From Celoporthe dispersa (taxonomy: Eukaryota > Ascomycota > Sordariomycetes > Diaporthales > Cryphonectriaceae): DNA of 64,000 nucleotides. The stretch's first letter is position 1; each line of letters begins with the position of its first letter. A model generated the notes under the pieces. That model was not told the origin of the DNA. It saw only the letters and a list, made by a program, of their open reading frames with translations, and ran no database searches. Shown here piece by piece: positions 11,798 through 22,141 of the stretch. The stretch lies in contig WAID01000002.1 of NCBI GenBank assembly GCA_016584495.1, positions 372,001 through 436,000 on the forward strand, given 5' to 3'. Position numbers and translations under genes: made by a program.

Positions 11798-12851
11798 TTA
11801 AAACAGCTGCGGCGCATCCTGAGCCGGTGGCGTGTCGCTACCTCCTCCAGCCCCCGGCCCGCTGTCTGGCTGGTCGTCCTTGATCAGGCTCCCGTGCGCA
11901 AAGAACAGCATCTTGATAGCGATGGACAGCGCGAGGTGCAGCACGAGCACCAGTATCAGCAGCACCTTGCTCGTCTGCTTGTCGGTGGCGCTCAGCACGG
12001 GGTACAGGTTGCGGAGCAGCATGGCCACAGACATGCCGAAGCCGACGCCGACAAACACCCAGTTGAGTATGCTGATCTGGCTCCAGCTGATGAGGGCGAC
12101 GGGGACCCAGATCAGGTTCGAGTAGCCGTAGAGGGCCCAGCACTCGAGGAGGTTGGCGGACTCGGAGCCGAAGTAGCGGAGGGCGACGTAGAGTGCCATG
12201 GGGACGAAGAGGGTGTAGCCATAGATGAGACCTCCCGCGCCTGTGTTGAGGGTTTTGGTTGTGGTCAGCTTGATGAATAATATATAGACATATATATATA
12301 TATATATATATATATGTACTACCCAAGACAGTTCCTCGGGGGTGTTCGTACCGGTCAATAGTTTGAAATCATAGACGAATGGCTCCTGTCCTGTCGTCGC
12401 GAGGTACTTGCTTATGGTACCGCCGAGGAACAGGATGAACACCACCGTCGTAGCGATCCAGAACGGTCCGTACAGGTCCGGATTGCCCTCGAGCACGTCG
12501 AGGAAGTTGGCCCTGGGAAACAGCGCGGCCCAGCAGCGCTGCAGCACGGCAGATGTGTCCACGTCGAAGAACTGCGCGTAGAAGTTCATCGACCAGAGAA
12601 AGCGCTTCCCTCCCGACGAGGCGGTCGCCGGCAGCGGGAGGCCTGCAGACCCGGGGGCTTTGCGGTTCGACGGCGTGCTCTCGTTGAAGTTGGACTGGTG
12701 GAACTCGAGGTCGTCTTGGAGGTCGGTGTGGCCGAGGTCGCCCTGCGCAGGGCTCGTGTCAGCGGACAGTCTGTGGGGGACTGGAGTCTGGGAGGGGTGG
12801 CCATACCTCGTCATCCACGTCTACGACCGCATCGTAGCCCGCTCCTGACAT
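11798..12851 (-). CDS. Yip1-domain Golgi membrane protein (YIPF1/YIPF2-YIP5 type)
   Basis: Multi-pass protein of the Yip1/YIPF family, which acts with Rab GTPases in ER-Golgi traffic. Three exons (12851-12807, 12742-12352, 12240-11798), 292 residues, in frame. The acidic N-terminus (DAVVDVDDEGDLGHTDLQDD) precedes the family motif FYAQFFDVDTSAVLQRCWAA, the Pro/Asn segment ANFLDVLEGNPDLYGPFWI, and five hydrophobic spans including AGGLIYGYTLFVPMALYVAL and CWALYGYSNLIWVPVALISW. The last 25 residues are a Gly/Pro-rich cytosolic tail. Intron 2 (12351-12241) carries a TA microsatellite. Yip5 versus another Yip1-family paralogue is not resolved; the family is clear. Confidence 0.9.
12290..12315. repeat. 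(TA)n microsatellite in intron 2 of the Yip1-family gene
   Basis: About 13 TA units between donor 12351 and acceptor 12241. Copy number may vary without touching the coding sequence. Confidence 0.9.
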
Positions 12852-14014
12852 CTTGCGCGAGGCAGCAGCGTCGAAGCAGCTCGGGGGACCTGGATGGGAT
12901 GGTTGAGTCACTTGAAACCGAAGAGCACAAGGCTTCGTCGCTCTGGAGTTCAGGGACGGAGCCCGCGTCGAGAGAAAATGGTCAGGTGCTGTGTAGAGAG
13001 AGCTGAAGAGAGGTTGTGCGGCTTCCCTTGTAAGCTGTTTTGGCTGCGTACCGGCAGGTGTCGACAGCTTGCAGTTGAACACTAGCTGATTTGCAGGGGT
13101 CCGCGCAATTGGCCCGCAGGGTACGTATCCAAAACGTCACCCTGGTTCGTCTGCCCTTGGAGTAATCGTCTATCATTAAGTACTATGGCAAATTCAAAAT
13201 AACAGCCAGATTTCAAGCACAGTGATTTTCTTCCCGTAGAAATCATTTTCCCAAGTGTCGCTTCTCTCAGCAACGCTGTGAGGCTCTGGGCTGCTTCTGT
13301 GCGTGCACCATCTAAACCAGCACTCAACCTACCTCTCCTACAAGCATACATCAGGTCGTGAATCTGGGTAAGAGGATATCCATCCTAGAGTTGAAGGCAT
13401 CTGTATACAATTATATCGTCTTGTGCTTCCCAAAAGATTGGGCAGATACCTACACTAGTCTGGAAAGTGTTACAGTCTGTACGACGCTGTCCTAAAGTAT
13501 CGGCATCTTGAACACCATGGTAGGAAATATCAGCGTTGAGACGACGGCCGGACTTTGGAAAAGCTGGCACCGGGCATGCTCGCCGCCCTCAATAACTTGT
13601 CCATCCAGTATTCGAGGAGTCAATGATAGTTGTGATGTTGGTATCAGCACTCCACTCCGGCGACACTAACCATTTCACGAACGAGGCGTATTCAAAGAGG
13701 ACCGAGATAGGGTTGCTCATCAAGTTGATTTCCGTCAGGCTCCGAAGCCCTCCCTGCTCTATGCGTCATGACGGGCGACTTCTCCCACCGCCGCCTGTCC
13801 TTGTCGACTCATAATACTACATCAACAGTCTCAGTTGGGACAATGAGGGACATCGTGGCAAAAATGGATTCTCTTCGTTGGGCTCAATTCACTGGCAGCT
13901 AGGTAGTCTTGAGCATCTGAGCTGATCCCATTTGCTGCTGTTGTCCGTGAATTCCCATGTTCCTTGATACTCCATCGCAAAACCACCAGTCCAGAACGCC
14001 GAGAAGCGAGTTGT
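12852..14014. other. Intergenic between Yip1-family promoter and ubiquitin-eL40 3' end
   Basis: 1.16 kb with only short unrecognisable open frames. The part next to the Yip1-family start codon (12852-13080) is its promoter and 5'UTR. I see no RNA gene or repeat. Confidence 0.35.
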
Positions 14015-14806
14015 TTACTACAAAACGTTAGCTGTGGCGGCGCCAGAGAGAAGATAGAATAACGCACTTTGAGCTTCTTCTTGGGACGCAGCTGGTTGGT
14101 GTGGCCGCACTTGCGCTTGCGGCAGTTGGTGGCACGGGGTGGGAGGCGGGCCTGGCAATCCGTAGTCAGCTATTATGCTCCTCTGCGTCGAGGTATAGAT
14201 TCTAGCAGTACGTACGTAGCACTTGCGGCAGATCATCTTCTCGCAGTTGTACTTGGAGGCGAGGGCCTTCAGGGAGGGCTCAATCAGGCCACCGCGGAGA
14301 CGGAGGACCAGGTGGAGGGTCGACTCCTGTAGTGAATTGTCAGCCGGCTTAGTTCATCGGAGATTTCACCAGTTGTCTTTTTCTTTTGCCATTCCATCGT
14401 TCCTCTCCCGTTCAACGCATTGAAACCTCCTCTTCCAGTGTTTTCGGTGACATCGTGTCCACTGACCTTCTGGATGTTGTAGTCGGAGAGGGTGCGGCCA
14501 TCCTCGAGCTGCTTGCCGGCAAAGATCAATCGCTGCTGGTCAGGGGGAATGCCCTCCTTGTCCTGGATCTTGGCCTTGACATTGTCGATGGTGTCGGAAG
14601 ACTCCACCTCAAGGGTGATAGTCTTGCCCGTCAGGGTCTTCACGAAGCTGTATGGGCGTCAGGTCAGTACGGGCGACGAGACTGATCGGTCGAGAAAGGT
14701 CGGCGTCGGGTCCGGGTTGGAGGGCTTACATCTGCACTGTAGAGGAGGATGATTGTCAATATGGAAAGCATGAGAAACAAATGTAGACAGCGGCTGATGA
14801 CTTACT
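14015..14806 (-). CDS. RPL40: Ubiquitin-ribosomal protein eL40 fusion
   Basis: Source of ubiquitin and of large-subunit protein eL40, separated after the Gly-Gly of LRLRGG. Exons on the minus strand: 14806 (only the A of ATG), 14736-14730 (TGCAGAT), 14647-14467, 14326-14216, 14151-14068, 14017-14015 (only the TAA). Spliced length is 387 nt, 128 residues: 76 of ubiquitin plus 52 of eL40. The joints restore MQIFVKTLTGK, NIQKESTLHL, MICRKCYARLPPR and the tail RPKKKLK. eL40 carries four Cys (KYNCEKMICRKC, NCRKRKCGH) for its zinc site. All five introns have GT-AG ends. The intron-dense 5' end is typical of highly expressed fungal ribosomal protein genes. No upstream ATG gives ubiquitin, so the split start codon is required. 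Confidence 0.96.
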
Positions 14807-15258
14807 CTTGACTGCTTCACTTCGTAAGTGGTTTGACGTTGGGTGTGCGTGAGGTAGAGAGTTTGGCGGGCGATCGCGGCAAAGATTGATTTGGAGACGG
14901 GCTGCAGAGAGTGGAGCCCCTGGCTCTGTAATTTTTCTGGTGGGGTCACGTGAGGTCCTTTGTGGCAACCAACGGCTGCGGCGCCGCTGACACTCGAAAT
15001 CTCAGAGTTATCAGCAACAACAAATGTTGCGATTTCCTGCGAGGAGGAAATGATTTCGAATTTCGTATAGATAGCTCTTTTTATCTCTTTTTTATTTTTA
15101 TATTTTATTTTTCTAGCTTCTCAATTAGTTCCGCTCTCTCTGCTCGTTGTCTCCTAAACGGTGGCCAGCGCCTTCGCTGAAAATGAAATCGGGCACTAAC
15201 AGTGTGCTTGCTTCTTTTGACAACACGCGAGGCGTTCGATCACCCTGGACTGTCCTGC
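14807..15258. other. Ubiquitin-eL40 promoter and RRN7 3' flank
   Basis: 452 bp. An AT-rich stretch at 15078-15122 (TTTTTATTTTTATATTTT-like on the plus strand) lies upstream of the ubiquitin-eL40 transcript and downstream of RRN7. No gene seen. Confidence 0.4.
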
Positions 15259-16992
15259 TCAGACTGATCGCCCTCGGATATTCCCTTCGCTGCCTTTTTC
15301 TTCACGTACGCACCATCGGCCCACCGACCGTTCTAGGGTGTAGACTGCCTTGACAAGCCTCCCTAGTGACAGCCCAGACAGTTCTGCTGCCTTGCCGTAG
15401 AAGGCCCTCGCTGTCTCAGGTAAATCATCTGCAGAGCGATAGACCGCATGATAATCACCAGCTCTCAAGAGCCAGGCGCCCGCTGCGGGTGCCACTGATC
15501 TGATGTAGCTCTGTGCTGTCTTCAGCCTCTCGTCAATCTCATCCTCTGTCATGGTGTTTCTGAAGACCTGTCTGCGTCTTTGCGAGAGTGGGAATAGCTC
15601 TCTCAGCTCTTGGGTTTCCATGCCCTGCTTGATCTGCGTTTCCTCGTACCAGTCGAGATAATCGTCGATCTTCTTGTCGCTCATTCCCCACACATCCTCG
15701 GCCTGCAGTTTGTTGATGTCTCGTCTTTCCAGCCCCTCGGCTTCGCTGTCTCTCATAAGCCCTCGCCACCTTTCCCAGTCGATCTGTAAGGACGACGGGT
15801 CACGGTAGCTGAGTGGCGGCCTCTCTACGCCGTCGAAGGGGTAGATGAGCTTGGTCGAGAAGACTACGCTAGCTATGAGTAAGATATCCGGATGGTCCAG
15901 TAGTCTGAAACGTTTCTTCTTCATGTTGAAGGTGAAATCAAGGCTCAAGAGCCTGATCATCGCCCGCACGTGGACGTACACCTCCGCTACACGCCCTTGT
16001 CAGTCGAGGTCCCAGCACCCAAGCATTAGGGACAAGCATCCGGCTCACCTGGTAATGCGAGCTCTCTCAGATAATGAAAGAGCAACAATGGCGCATTCAG
16101 AGCCGGGAAAACCATGTCGTAGTTCAGATGATACTCCAGTATCAGCTCCAACACGGCCTGATGCAGCTCCCCTCCCTGGAAAGACGTATGCTTGACGAGC
16201 AGGGCTCGATGGTACGATCCAGGCAGCCGGCCCGTCATCTCCTTGGGTATAGTATCGAAAGCCCCCAGGAAGGGCAGCTGATCGTTCCTCGCCCACTCGT
16301 AAACCTGGCCCACCCTCACAGGCAGACTCAGGGACAGACATCCCAGGTAACACAGGGCAAGACAGTGAAACAGCCCCGGCATATTCCAGTCCTGGCCCGC
16401 CTCGCTCGTCCAGCTCCTGGCCCTGCTCGCCGTCGTCCTTGTCGAGGCCGTACTCACATCACTCTCACTCCCCGCCTGAGAGGAGAAGAATTCGCCGTCC
16501 GTGCCCGAATCAATCTCCGTGTCGGTCTCGTCCTGAGCCGCGGCGGCCCTCTTGAGTCCGGCAAAGTTCCTGATCCGCAGGTCCCACAGGTCGCGCACCA
16601 CCGTCTCCAGCTCAGCAGGGAGCCTGCGCTCGTGCACTAGCCACCAGACCTGGCGGCGCAGGACGAGCTGCAGACACTCCAGGTACAGCTCGCGGGCCTC
16701 GTTTCCGGCGAGGTGGCGCGCTGCTTTCTCCTTCACCTCGCGTTCTTTACGACTTATGCGGCCTGTCTGGCCAAAATTATCCTCTTCGTCGATGTCCACC
16801 TCGACGAATCCCTAGAGCCGAGGATCAGACCATGTCTAAAGAGCACGTAGGCGAGGACCAACGACTCACCTCGATGCGATGGCCGTTCTCGCAGTAGCGG
16901 AACCCGCTCTCGAGATACCATCTTTTCGCGCGGCACTCGTCGCAGCGCTCGCCTGATGGGAAGCGATGCAGGTTCTTCTTGCGGCCTGTCAT
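15259..16992 (-). CDS. RRN7: RRN7, RNA polymerase I core-factor subunit (TAF1B/TFIIB-like)
   Basis: Subunit of the Pol I core factor that binds the rDNA promoter and recruits Pol I. Three exons (16992-16870, 16811-16049, 15986-15259), 537 residues, in frame. The N-terminal zinc ribbon is visible: C17, C20 (RCDECRAKRWYLESG), C34 and H38 (FRYCENGH). Next come a TFIIB-like cyclin region (LYLECLQLVLRRQVWWLVHE) and an acidic linker (DETDTEIDSGTDGEFFSS). The conserved C-terminal half begins MPGLFHCLALCYLGCLSLSL and contains PDILLIASVVFSTKLIYPFD and the DYLDWYEE segment. The neighbours are also ribosome-production genes, with RPA12 of the same polymerase 4 kb away. Confidence 0.93.
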
Positions 16993-17613
16993 ATCGGTAG
17001 TGAATTGTTGCGGTGAGACGTGGGAAAGAGATTGATTTGGTGGTCGTGTCAGATGCGGTTTCATTTCTGTCCGACTATACACGAAGTAAGGACATACTCG
17101 GGAACACCCGCTGCCAACCCAACACGCCCAAGGTCTTTAGTACTTCACAGATTTCGGCTGGCTAGCTAGAAAATTATGCTTCAGACTTTCAACTCTCCAG
17201 CATGATGGTTTTTACATACAAATCATTGGGGGTGCGGACGCATCTCGGCTGGGGTTTTACGGCTCGGGATTATCTACTTCTACGTAGAACACAAATAATC
17301 GGTATATGGCAATCATTGACAGGAATAAAACATCATCGCGAAAGGCCTGGACGGAATTTGTGTTTGCCGACAGCTGGCTGAAATTTTTATTTGCCGCGAC
17401 GAGTCGCATGGCACGCTCAAGCCATCCCAGCGAAGACCATGTGTTCAGATAAGATCATGAAGTCCGTCAACCGTAAACTAAATTGTGTGCGGCAGGTCCA
17501 AGTAAACTCCCAATGAGATTTGCTTGACACTGTGTGCCACAGACGAGCGTCAAGCCGGGTAGACACCATTGGTCAGAGCATCGCCGCTTCCTCTCCCATG
17601 TATCTTCTCGCAA
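16993..17613. other. RRN7 promoter and eIF5A 3' flank
   Basis: 621 bp between two minus-strand genes; moderately AT-rich around 17165-17350. No gene or structured RNA recognised. Confidence 0.4.
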
Positions 17614-18467
17614 TCAAGACTGCTTGGCAGCCTCCTTGGCCTCAACAGCGGCCTCCTCACCCATAGCAGTCAGAATGACAACGTCTACGAGATCCAGATT
17701 AGCGTGACTGATGCAGATTGTTTCGCCATAGGAATTTCTACTCACTGGTGTCCTTCTCCTCCTCCTTGAAAAGACGGGTGATCTTGTCGCCGACCTCGCC
17801 ATCGGGAACCTTGACGTCGTCCTTGGTGTCGCCATCGTCGGTCATGAGGGAGAGGAAGCCATCGTCAGAGATGTCGAGCTGTGTGAAGAATGCCATTAGC
17901 CACTGTCTGCTCCAACAAAAAAGATGCACTCGGGAGGGGGTCACAAGACAACACTTACCAGCTGGTACTCGCGGCGGGAGACGTTGGGGACGTCCATGTT
18001 GTGGGTGGAGGGGCAGAGATCCTCGAGCTTCTTGCCGGTGAAGATGTCGAGGGCGACCAGGTGGACCTTGGCGTGGCCGTGCTTGCCGGTCTTGGAGGTG
18101 GACATGTCGACAATCTTGCAAGGGCGGCCCTTGATGACGACGAAGCCGTTCTTGCGCAGGGCAGAGCACTGCATGGGGTAGGTGGCGGAGGCGCCGGCAT
18201 CACCCTGAGCCTCAACCTCGAAGGCGTGGTCTCCCTGCGAGAAGAGATTGTCAGTTAGTGTCGATTGAAGGCCATCGTGACGGATGCAGACGAAAGGGTG
18301 TATCGTGGTAGTGTCGTGATGCCGTGGTGTACGGTGCACACGGTGCGGTGCGGGGTGTTTTTTTTTTTGGGTTTTTTTTCTCCCTCCCCTTCTTTTGCGC
18401 TGGCCACAACAAGGGAAAGTGAGGGGGTCAAAAGCTGCTCGGGGATACGTACGTGCTCTTCGGCCAT
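17614..18467 (-). CDS. HYP2: Translation factor eIF5A (hypusinated)
   Basis: Promotes peptide bond formation at stalled ribosomes and termination. Four exons (18467-18453, 18234-17959, 17878-17746, 17684-17614), 164 residues, in frame. The hypusine loop STSKTGKHGHAK is intact, with the modified lysine at about K56. The N-terminal SH3-like domain (SALRKNGFVVIKGRPCKIVD) and C-terminal OB fold (REYQLLDISDDGFLSLMTDD) are complete, ending DTNVVILTAMGEEAAVEA. The first exon codes only for MAEEH and is followed by a 218-nt intron, as in other highly expressed fungal genes. The upstream divergent gene encodes deoxyhypusine hydroxylase, the enzyme that completes this residue. Confidence 0.97.
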
Positions 18468-19678
18468 TTTGAAGGATTTGGGAATGAAACCTGGGGGGTG
18501 TGAAGAAGTGAATGAACGAGATGCGAGAGAGTGCCAAAGAGCGTCTCCAAAAGAAAAGAGAACAGGAGTTTTGTGGTTGGGCGGAAGGTGTTTGTTGTAG
18601 TAGAGAATTTTCGACGGGGTGGGTTTGAGGGGGAGACTGGGGTGGTCATTTGCGAGGACACAGCGGGCGGGGTTGTTTTGCAGGGTTACTGATTTGCAAG
18701 CGCATAATTGGCCCCCCGGCTGCCCTGACTGCCCTGGTGCCTTGAGCTTCTCTGCTCTGTGAGCCGTCTTTGCTGAGGTCTCAGTCTAGGTCGGCCGGGC
18801 AGTGTCCACTGGGGCGTTGTCTGTTGTCACTACTGGGCACCCAGCGCTGAAAACCCAACCCGGTACACGGAGCACACTGTTCCTGAGTACAGGCTCCGGG
18901 TCTGCCACCCACATGCATGCAACCTGTCGACTATCTACTGTATTGTCCTATCGAGGAAGCTCGAGGCCGCCGTGTGCGTTGTACTATTTTCGTGTATGCA
19001 TGCATGATCAGGCCTTGTCGACCTAGAACCTCGGCATTTCCACAGTCAAAAATGTGCCTTCAGAAGGTCTCCCAAGAGTTTTTTTTTTTTTTTAAAAAAA
19101 AATCGCCATGCTCTCTCAATTTAATTGAAGGGTCGGCTCTCTGTGTGATATCCTTCTGCTACTGGCCAGCCTCTCTCGTCTTACATACTTCGGCTACATA
19201 CCACAGGTCGTCTTCCTTGGATAGCATTCCGGCCTCTCAAGATTGCATTTCTCTCACGCTCTGCCGACCAGGAGCCACCTAGACTGTAGACGTAACGTTT
19301 ATCCATCGAAATCTAGCACCTCTCTTGAGCTGACCACAAAAAAAAAGTCTTTCGCCTCTGGATCGTGTATCCATTACTTACCACTGGGAGGAAAATTCTT
19401 AGCTGTACTGGTATGTACCTAGGTACACACTACTATGGTAGTACTAGGGAACTAAGCATGCTAGGGTCTGGGCTCGTCCAAGTGAATGCATGTGGCCCCG
19501 CCAAGACCCCTGTCTAAGTCATTGCCCCTCCAACAAATTCCCAGAGATCGAGTCGGCCGATAAGATTTTCTGTGATACTCTGACAACGCGCCTACCAACC
19601 ATTCTGTTATACATAGGACTGTCCATTCAGCGAGCTCTGTTTTCTTTCCTTGCCAAAACCCGAGAATCAGCAACGAGA
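18468..19678. promoter_or_regulatory. Divergent promoter region between eIF5A and deoxyhypusine hydroxylase
   Basis: 1.2 kb separating the two start codons. The eIF5A side (18468-18660) is rich in CT on the coding strand. A T14/A8 junction at 19080-19101 could form a hairpin. An upstream ATG at 19490 is in frame with LIA1 but adds a segment unlike the family. No separate gene seen. Confidence 0.45.
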
Positions 19679-20738
19679 ATGGCCCCCATAATCGAGAATA
19701 TCGACCCCACGATCAAGAGCCTGCGGGAATCGCTGTGCTCAGAAGCCACTCCTCTTCCCGTCCGGTTCCGCGCGCTCTTCTCTCTCAAGCACCTTGCCTG
19801 CCAGTCTCAGGATGCGAGCGCCGAGGCTGCTATCGACTCGATCGCTGCAGCCTTCGCCTCTCCCTCTGCCCTGCTGAAGCATGAGCTGGCCTACTGCCTC
19901 GGCCAGACCCGCAATCTCTACTCTGTCCCACCCCTGCGGAAATGTCTGGCCGATCTGGACGAGGACCCTATGTGCCGCCACGAGGCCGCAGAGGCCCTGG
20001 GCGCCATCGGGCACGAGAGCCAGCTGGACATCCTCTGCGAGTACAGGGATCGCAAGGGAGAGAATGTGGCTGTGAAGGAGACCTGCGAGATCGCTATCGA
20101 CAGGATCGAATGGGAGAACTCGGAGGAGAGGAAGCAGGAGAAGTTGCGTGCGAGGTGAGTTATCCTATTCTGATTCCTTCAACACACTTCTACAGTCCTT
20201 ACAGATTATCTGTCTGACACTTTCTCTCAGCGATTTCGCCTCTATCGACCCTGCGCCTCCCATGCCAGAATCCCAGAAGACGGTTGAAGAGCTTGGAAAT
20301 GAATTGATGGACACAAATCTCCCTCTGTTCCTGCGCTACCGAGCCATGTTTGCGCTGCGCGATCTAGCCTCGCCTCCCGACCTGCCAACCGCCGTTCCTG
20401 CAGTGCACGCCCTCGCACGCGGCTTTGACGACTCCTCTGACCTCTTCCGTCACGAAATCGCCTTCGTCTTCGGTCAACTCTCGCACCCCGCCTCGATTCC
20501 CGCCCTTACATCTGCGCTAGGCAACCTGAAGGAGGCCAGCATGGTGAGACATGAGGCTGCTGAGGCCCTCGGAAGTCTTGGAGAAGAGGAAGGAGTTGAG
20601 GATATCCTGAAGAATTTTCTCAAGGACCATGATCAGGTGGTTCGTGAAAGCGTAATAGTTGCGCTTGACATGGCCGAGTTTGAGAAGGGTGAGCAGACGG
20701 AATACGCGTTGATTCCTGAGACTGCCACTGCAGCGTAG
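19679..20738 (+). CDS. LIA1: Deoxyhypusine hydroxylase (DOHH)
   Basis: HEAT-repeat di-iron monooxygenase that hydroxylates deoxyhypusine on eIF5A, the last step of hypusine formation. Two exons (19679-20154, 20231-20738), 327 residues, in frame. The four His-Glu metal-ligand pairs are all present: H68-E69 (KHELAYCLGQ), H101-E102 (RHEAAEALGAIG), H233-E234 (RHEIAFVFGQ) and H266-E267 (RHEAAEALGSLG), two in each half of the dyad-symmetric fold. The start at 19679 (MAPIIENIDP) matches the family; the in-frame ATG at 19490 would add 63 residues with no resemblance. It lies head to head with its substrate gene eIF5A. Confidence 0.96.
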
Positions 20739-21139
20739 TGGGGGAATGACATCGTCGTCTGGAAGATATCACGAGCAAAGATCCCACAAGACAGTGTCCA
20801 AACGGGATTCCGCTACAGCGTTTCATCCTGTCAAGAGTTCTCCGCTTTTTTCTTTCTTCCTGTCATTTGCGTTGAGATGTGGCGTTGAGGGGTGGGAAAA
20901 ACTTCGTTCTGTCCGGATATTATTGCCCTAGATTTCAAATCAAGCGCTTGGGCAGTCGAGATTATCATCTCATGCCAGGCCTATCCACATGCTACTGTGC
21001 TCTGATCAGCACAAAAGAAAGATGAGATGGCCTAAGTGATCATAAACTTACTTGAGGTCATGGCACTGCGAATAAGAAATAAAAGAAAGCCCATTGCTAT
21101 GCTGCACATGGGTTGATGCTCGTGTTCGAGCGATGCAAC
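20739..21139. other. Convergent 3' flanks of LIA1 and RPA12
   Basis: 401 bp between stop codons, containing AT-rich segments (21045-21100) suitable for polyadenylation of both transcripts. No gene seen. Confidence 0.4.
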
Positions 21140-21620
21140 CTAGTTGTTCTCACTCCATCTACATACCGTTAGTGCTATAAAAAAAAAAGCATTTCTCAAC
21201 TATTACAACTTACTTGGAAGCCGCAGTCACAGGTAAAAAAAATCGTTGAGCCCTCATCTGCACTTCGAAGCTGCACGGCTGAGAACCGGACCTCTGTTCG
21301 CCCGCACTTGGGGCAGATCTGGTTTGTCGTTGCCTCCGTGTTCACCTCATGCCGCTTGACTGTCTGTACGGTGGACAGTTTCTGGCGCAGAAACGAGGGA
21401 AAGTCAGATGGCTTCGACTTGGTGACAATCGTATTCGAAGCAGCATCTGAAGGCATTGTCAGTCCAAGTTCCTCTTCCAACATCACCCAGTGGTATTTCA
21501 CTGACCTTGGTTCTCGGCACCACAGCACTCGCACTGCAGGATATTCTTTGAACTACCCTTCGAAGAGGGCAGCAGATTTCCGCAGTCAGTGCAGAAGACG
21601 AGAGACCCAATGGCAGCCAT
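21140..21620 (-). CDS. RPA12: RNA polymerase I subunit RPA12 (A12.2)
   Basis: Small Pol I subunit needed for RNA cleavage and termination. Exons 21620-21506, 21446-21214 and a short last exon below 21158. N-terminal zinc ribbon: C10, C13 (LVFCTDCG), C30, C33 (QCECCG). C-terminal TFIIS-like ribbon: CPKCGRTEVRF and RSADEGSTIFFTCDCGF, with the acidic DE pair characteristic of the cleavage subunit. Splicing the last canonical intron (21213-21159) on the sequence as given yields CGFQME and a stop at 21150. Removing one base just before the donor yields CGFKWSENN with a stop at 21140-21142, the expected kind of ending (121 residues). I give the longer end and treat it as inferred. Shares a 521-bp divergent promoter with SCC2. 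Confidence 0.92.
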
Positions 21621-22141
21621 TCTGTCCGTTTTATTCTCTGTTGAATTCTGCACCTATTTTCAAGGCAAGAGCAGCTTCAAACCAGACGAAGTGGAAGGCG
21701 TGCAGGAAAACTTCACCAAAACTTTTCTTCCAGGGATCTGAATCTGGGGAAGGAGCCTCTCTCACAAGCCAAACCCAATAGGGAAACCAAGCTTAGACAA
21801 GCTGACCCACCCCTACCGGCAAAGAGCCAAGGAGCCAGGGGTCCTTCCTCCATTACCTGCATCCAAGCTTCTGTCACGGGCCGTGGATTGACATCAGTTC
21901 TGACTACCAGCAGGCGCAGGCGACAGTTGCAGGAGCATCCTGCCATCGGCGATCTTTCTATGCTGAGGCTTCAGGACATATAACCTTCGATGCTACTCCC
22001 TGGTCGAATCTAAGCGGAGTCTTCCCTCACCGAAGTCGACCAGGCCCTTCTGGTCGCATTTCGACGCGATCCGCCTCTCGTCTCGAAACCGCTCTGACCA
22101 TCCTTCATGGCTGCTTCTCGTGGGACCGCCTGACTTCCGTA
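21621..22141. promoter_or_regulatory. Divergent promoter region RPA12/SCC2
   Basis: 521 bp between divergent start codons. No TATA-like or other recognisable box stands out. Confidence 0.4.

Noticed and set aside
19490..19678. N-terminal extension of deoxyhypusine hydroxylase from an in-frame upstream ATG
   Set aside because: The 63 extra residues do not resemble the family, and the start at 19679 matches normal DOHH length.
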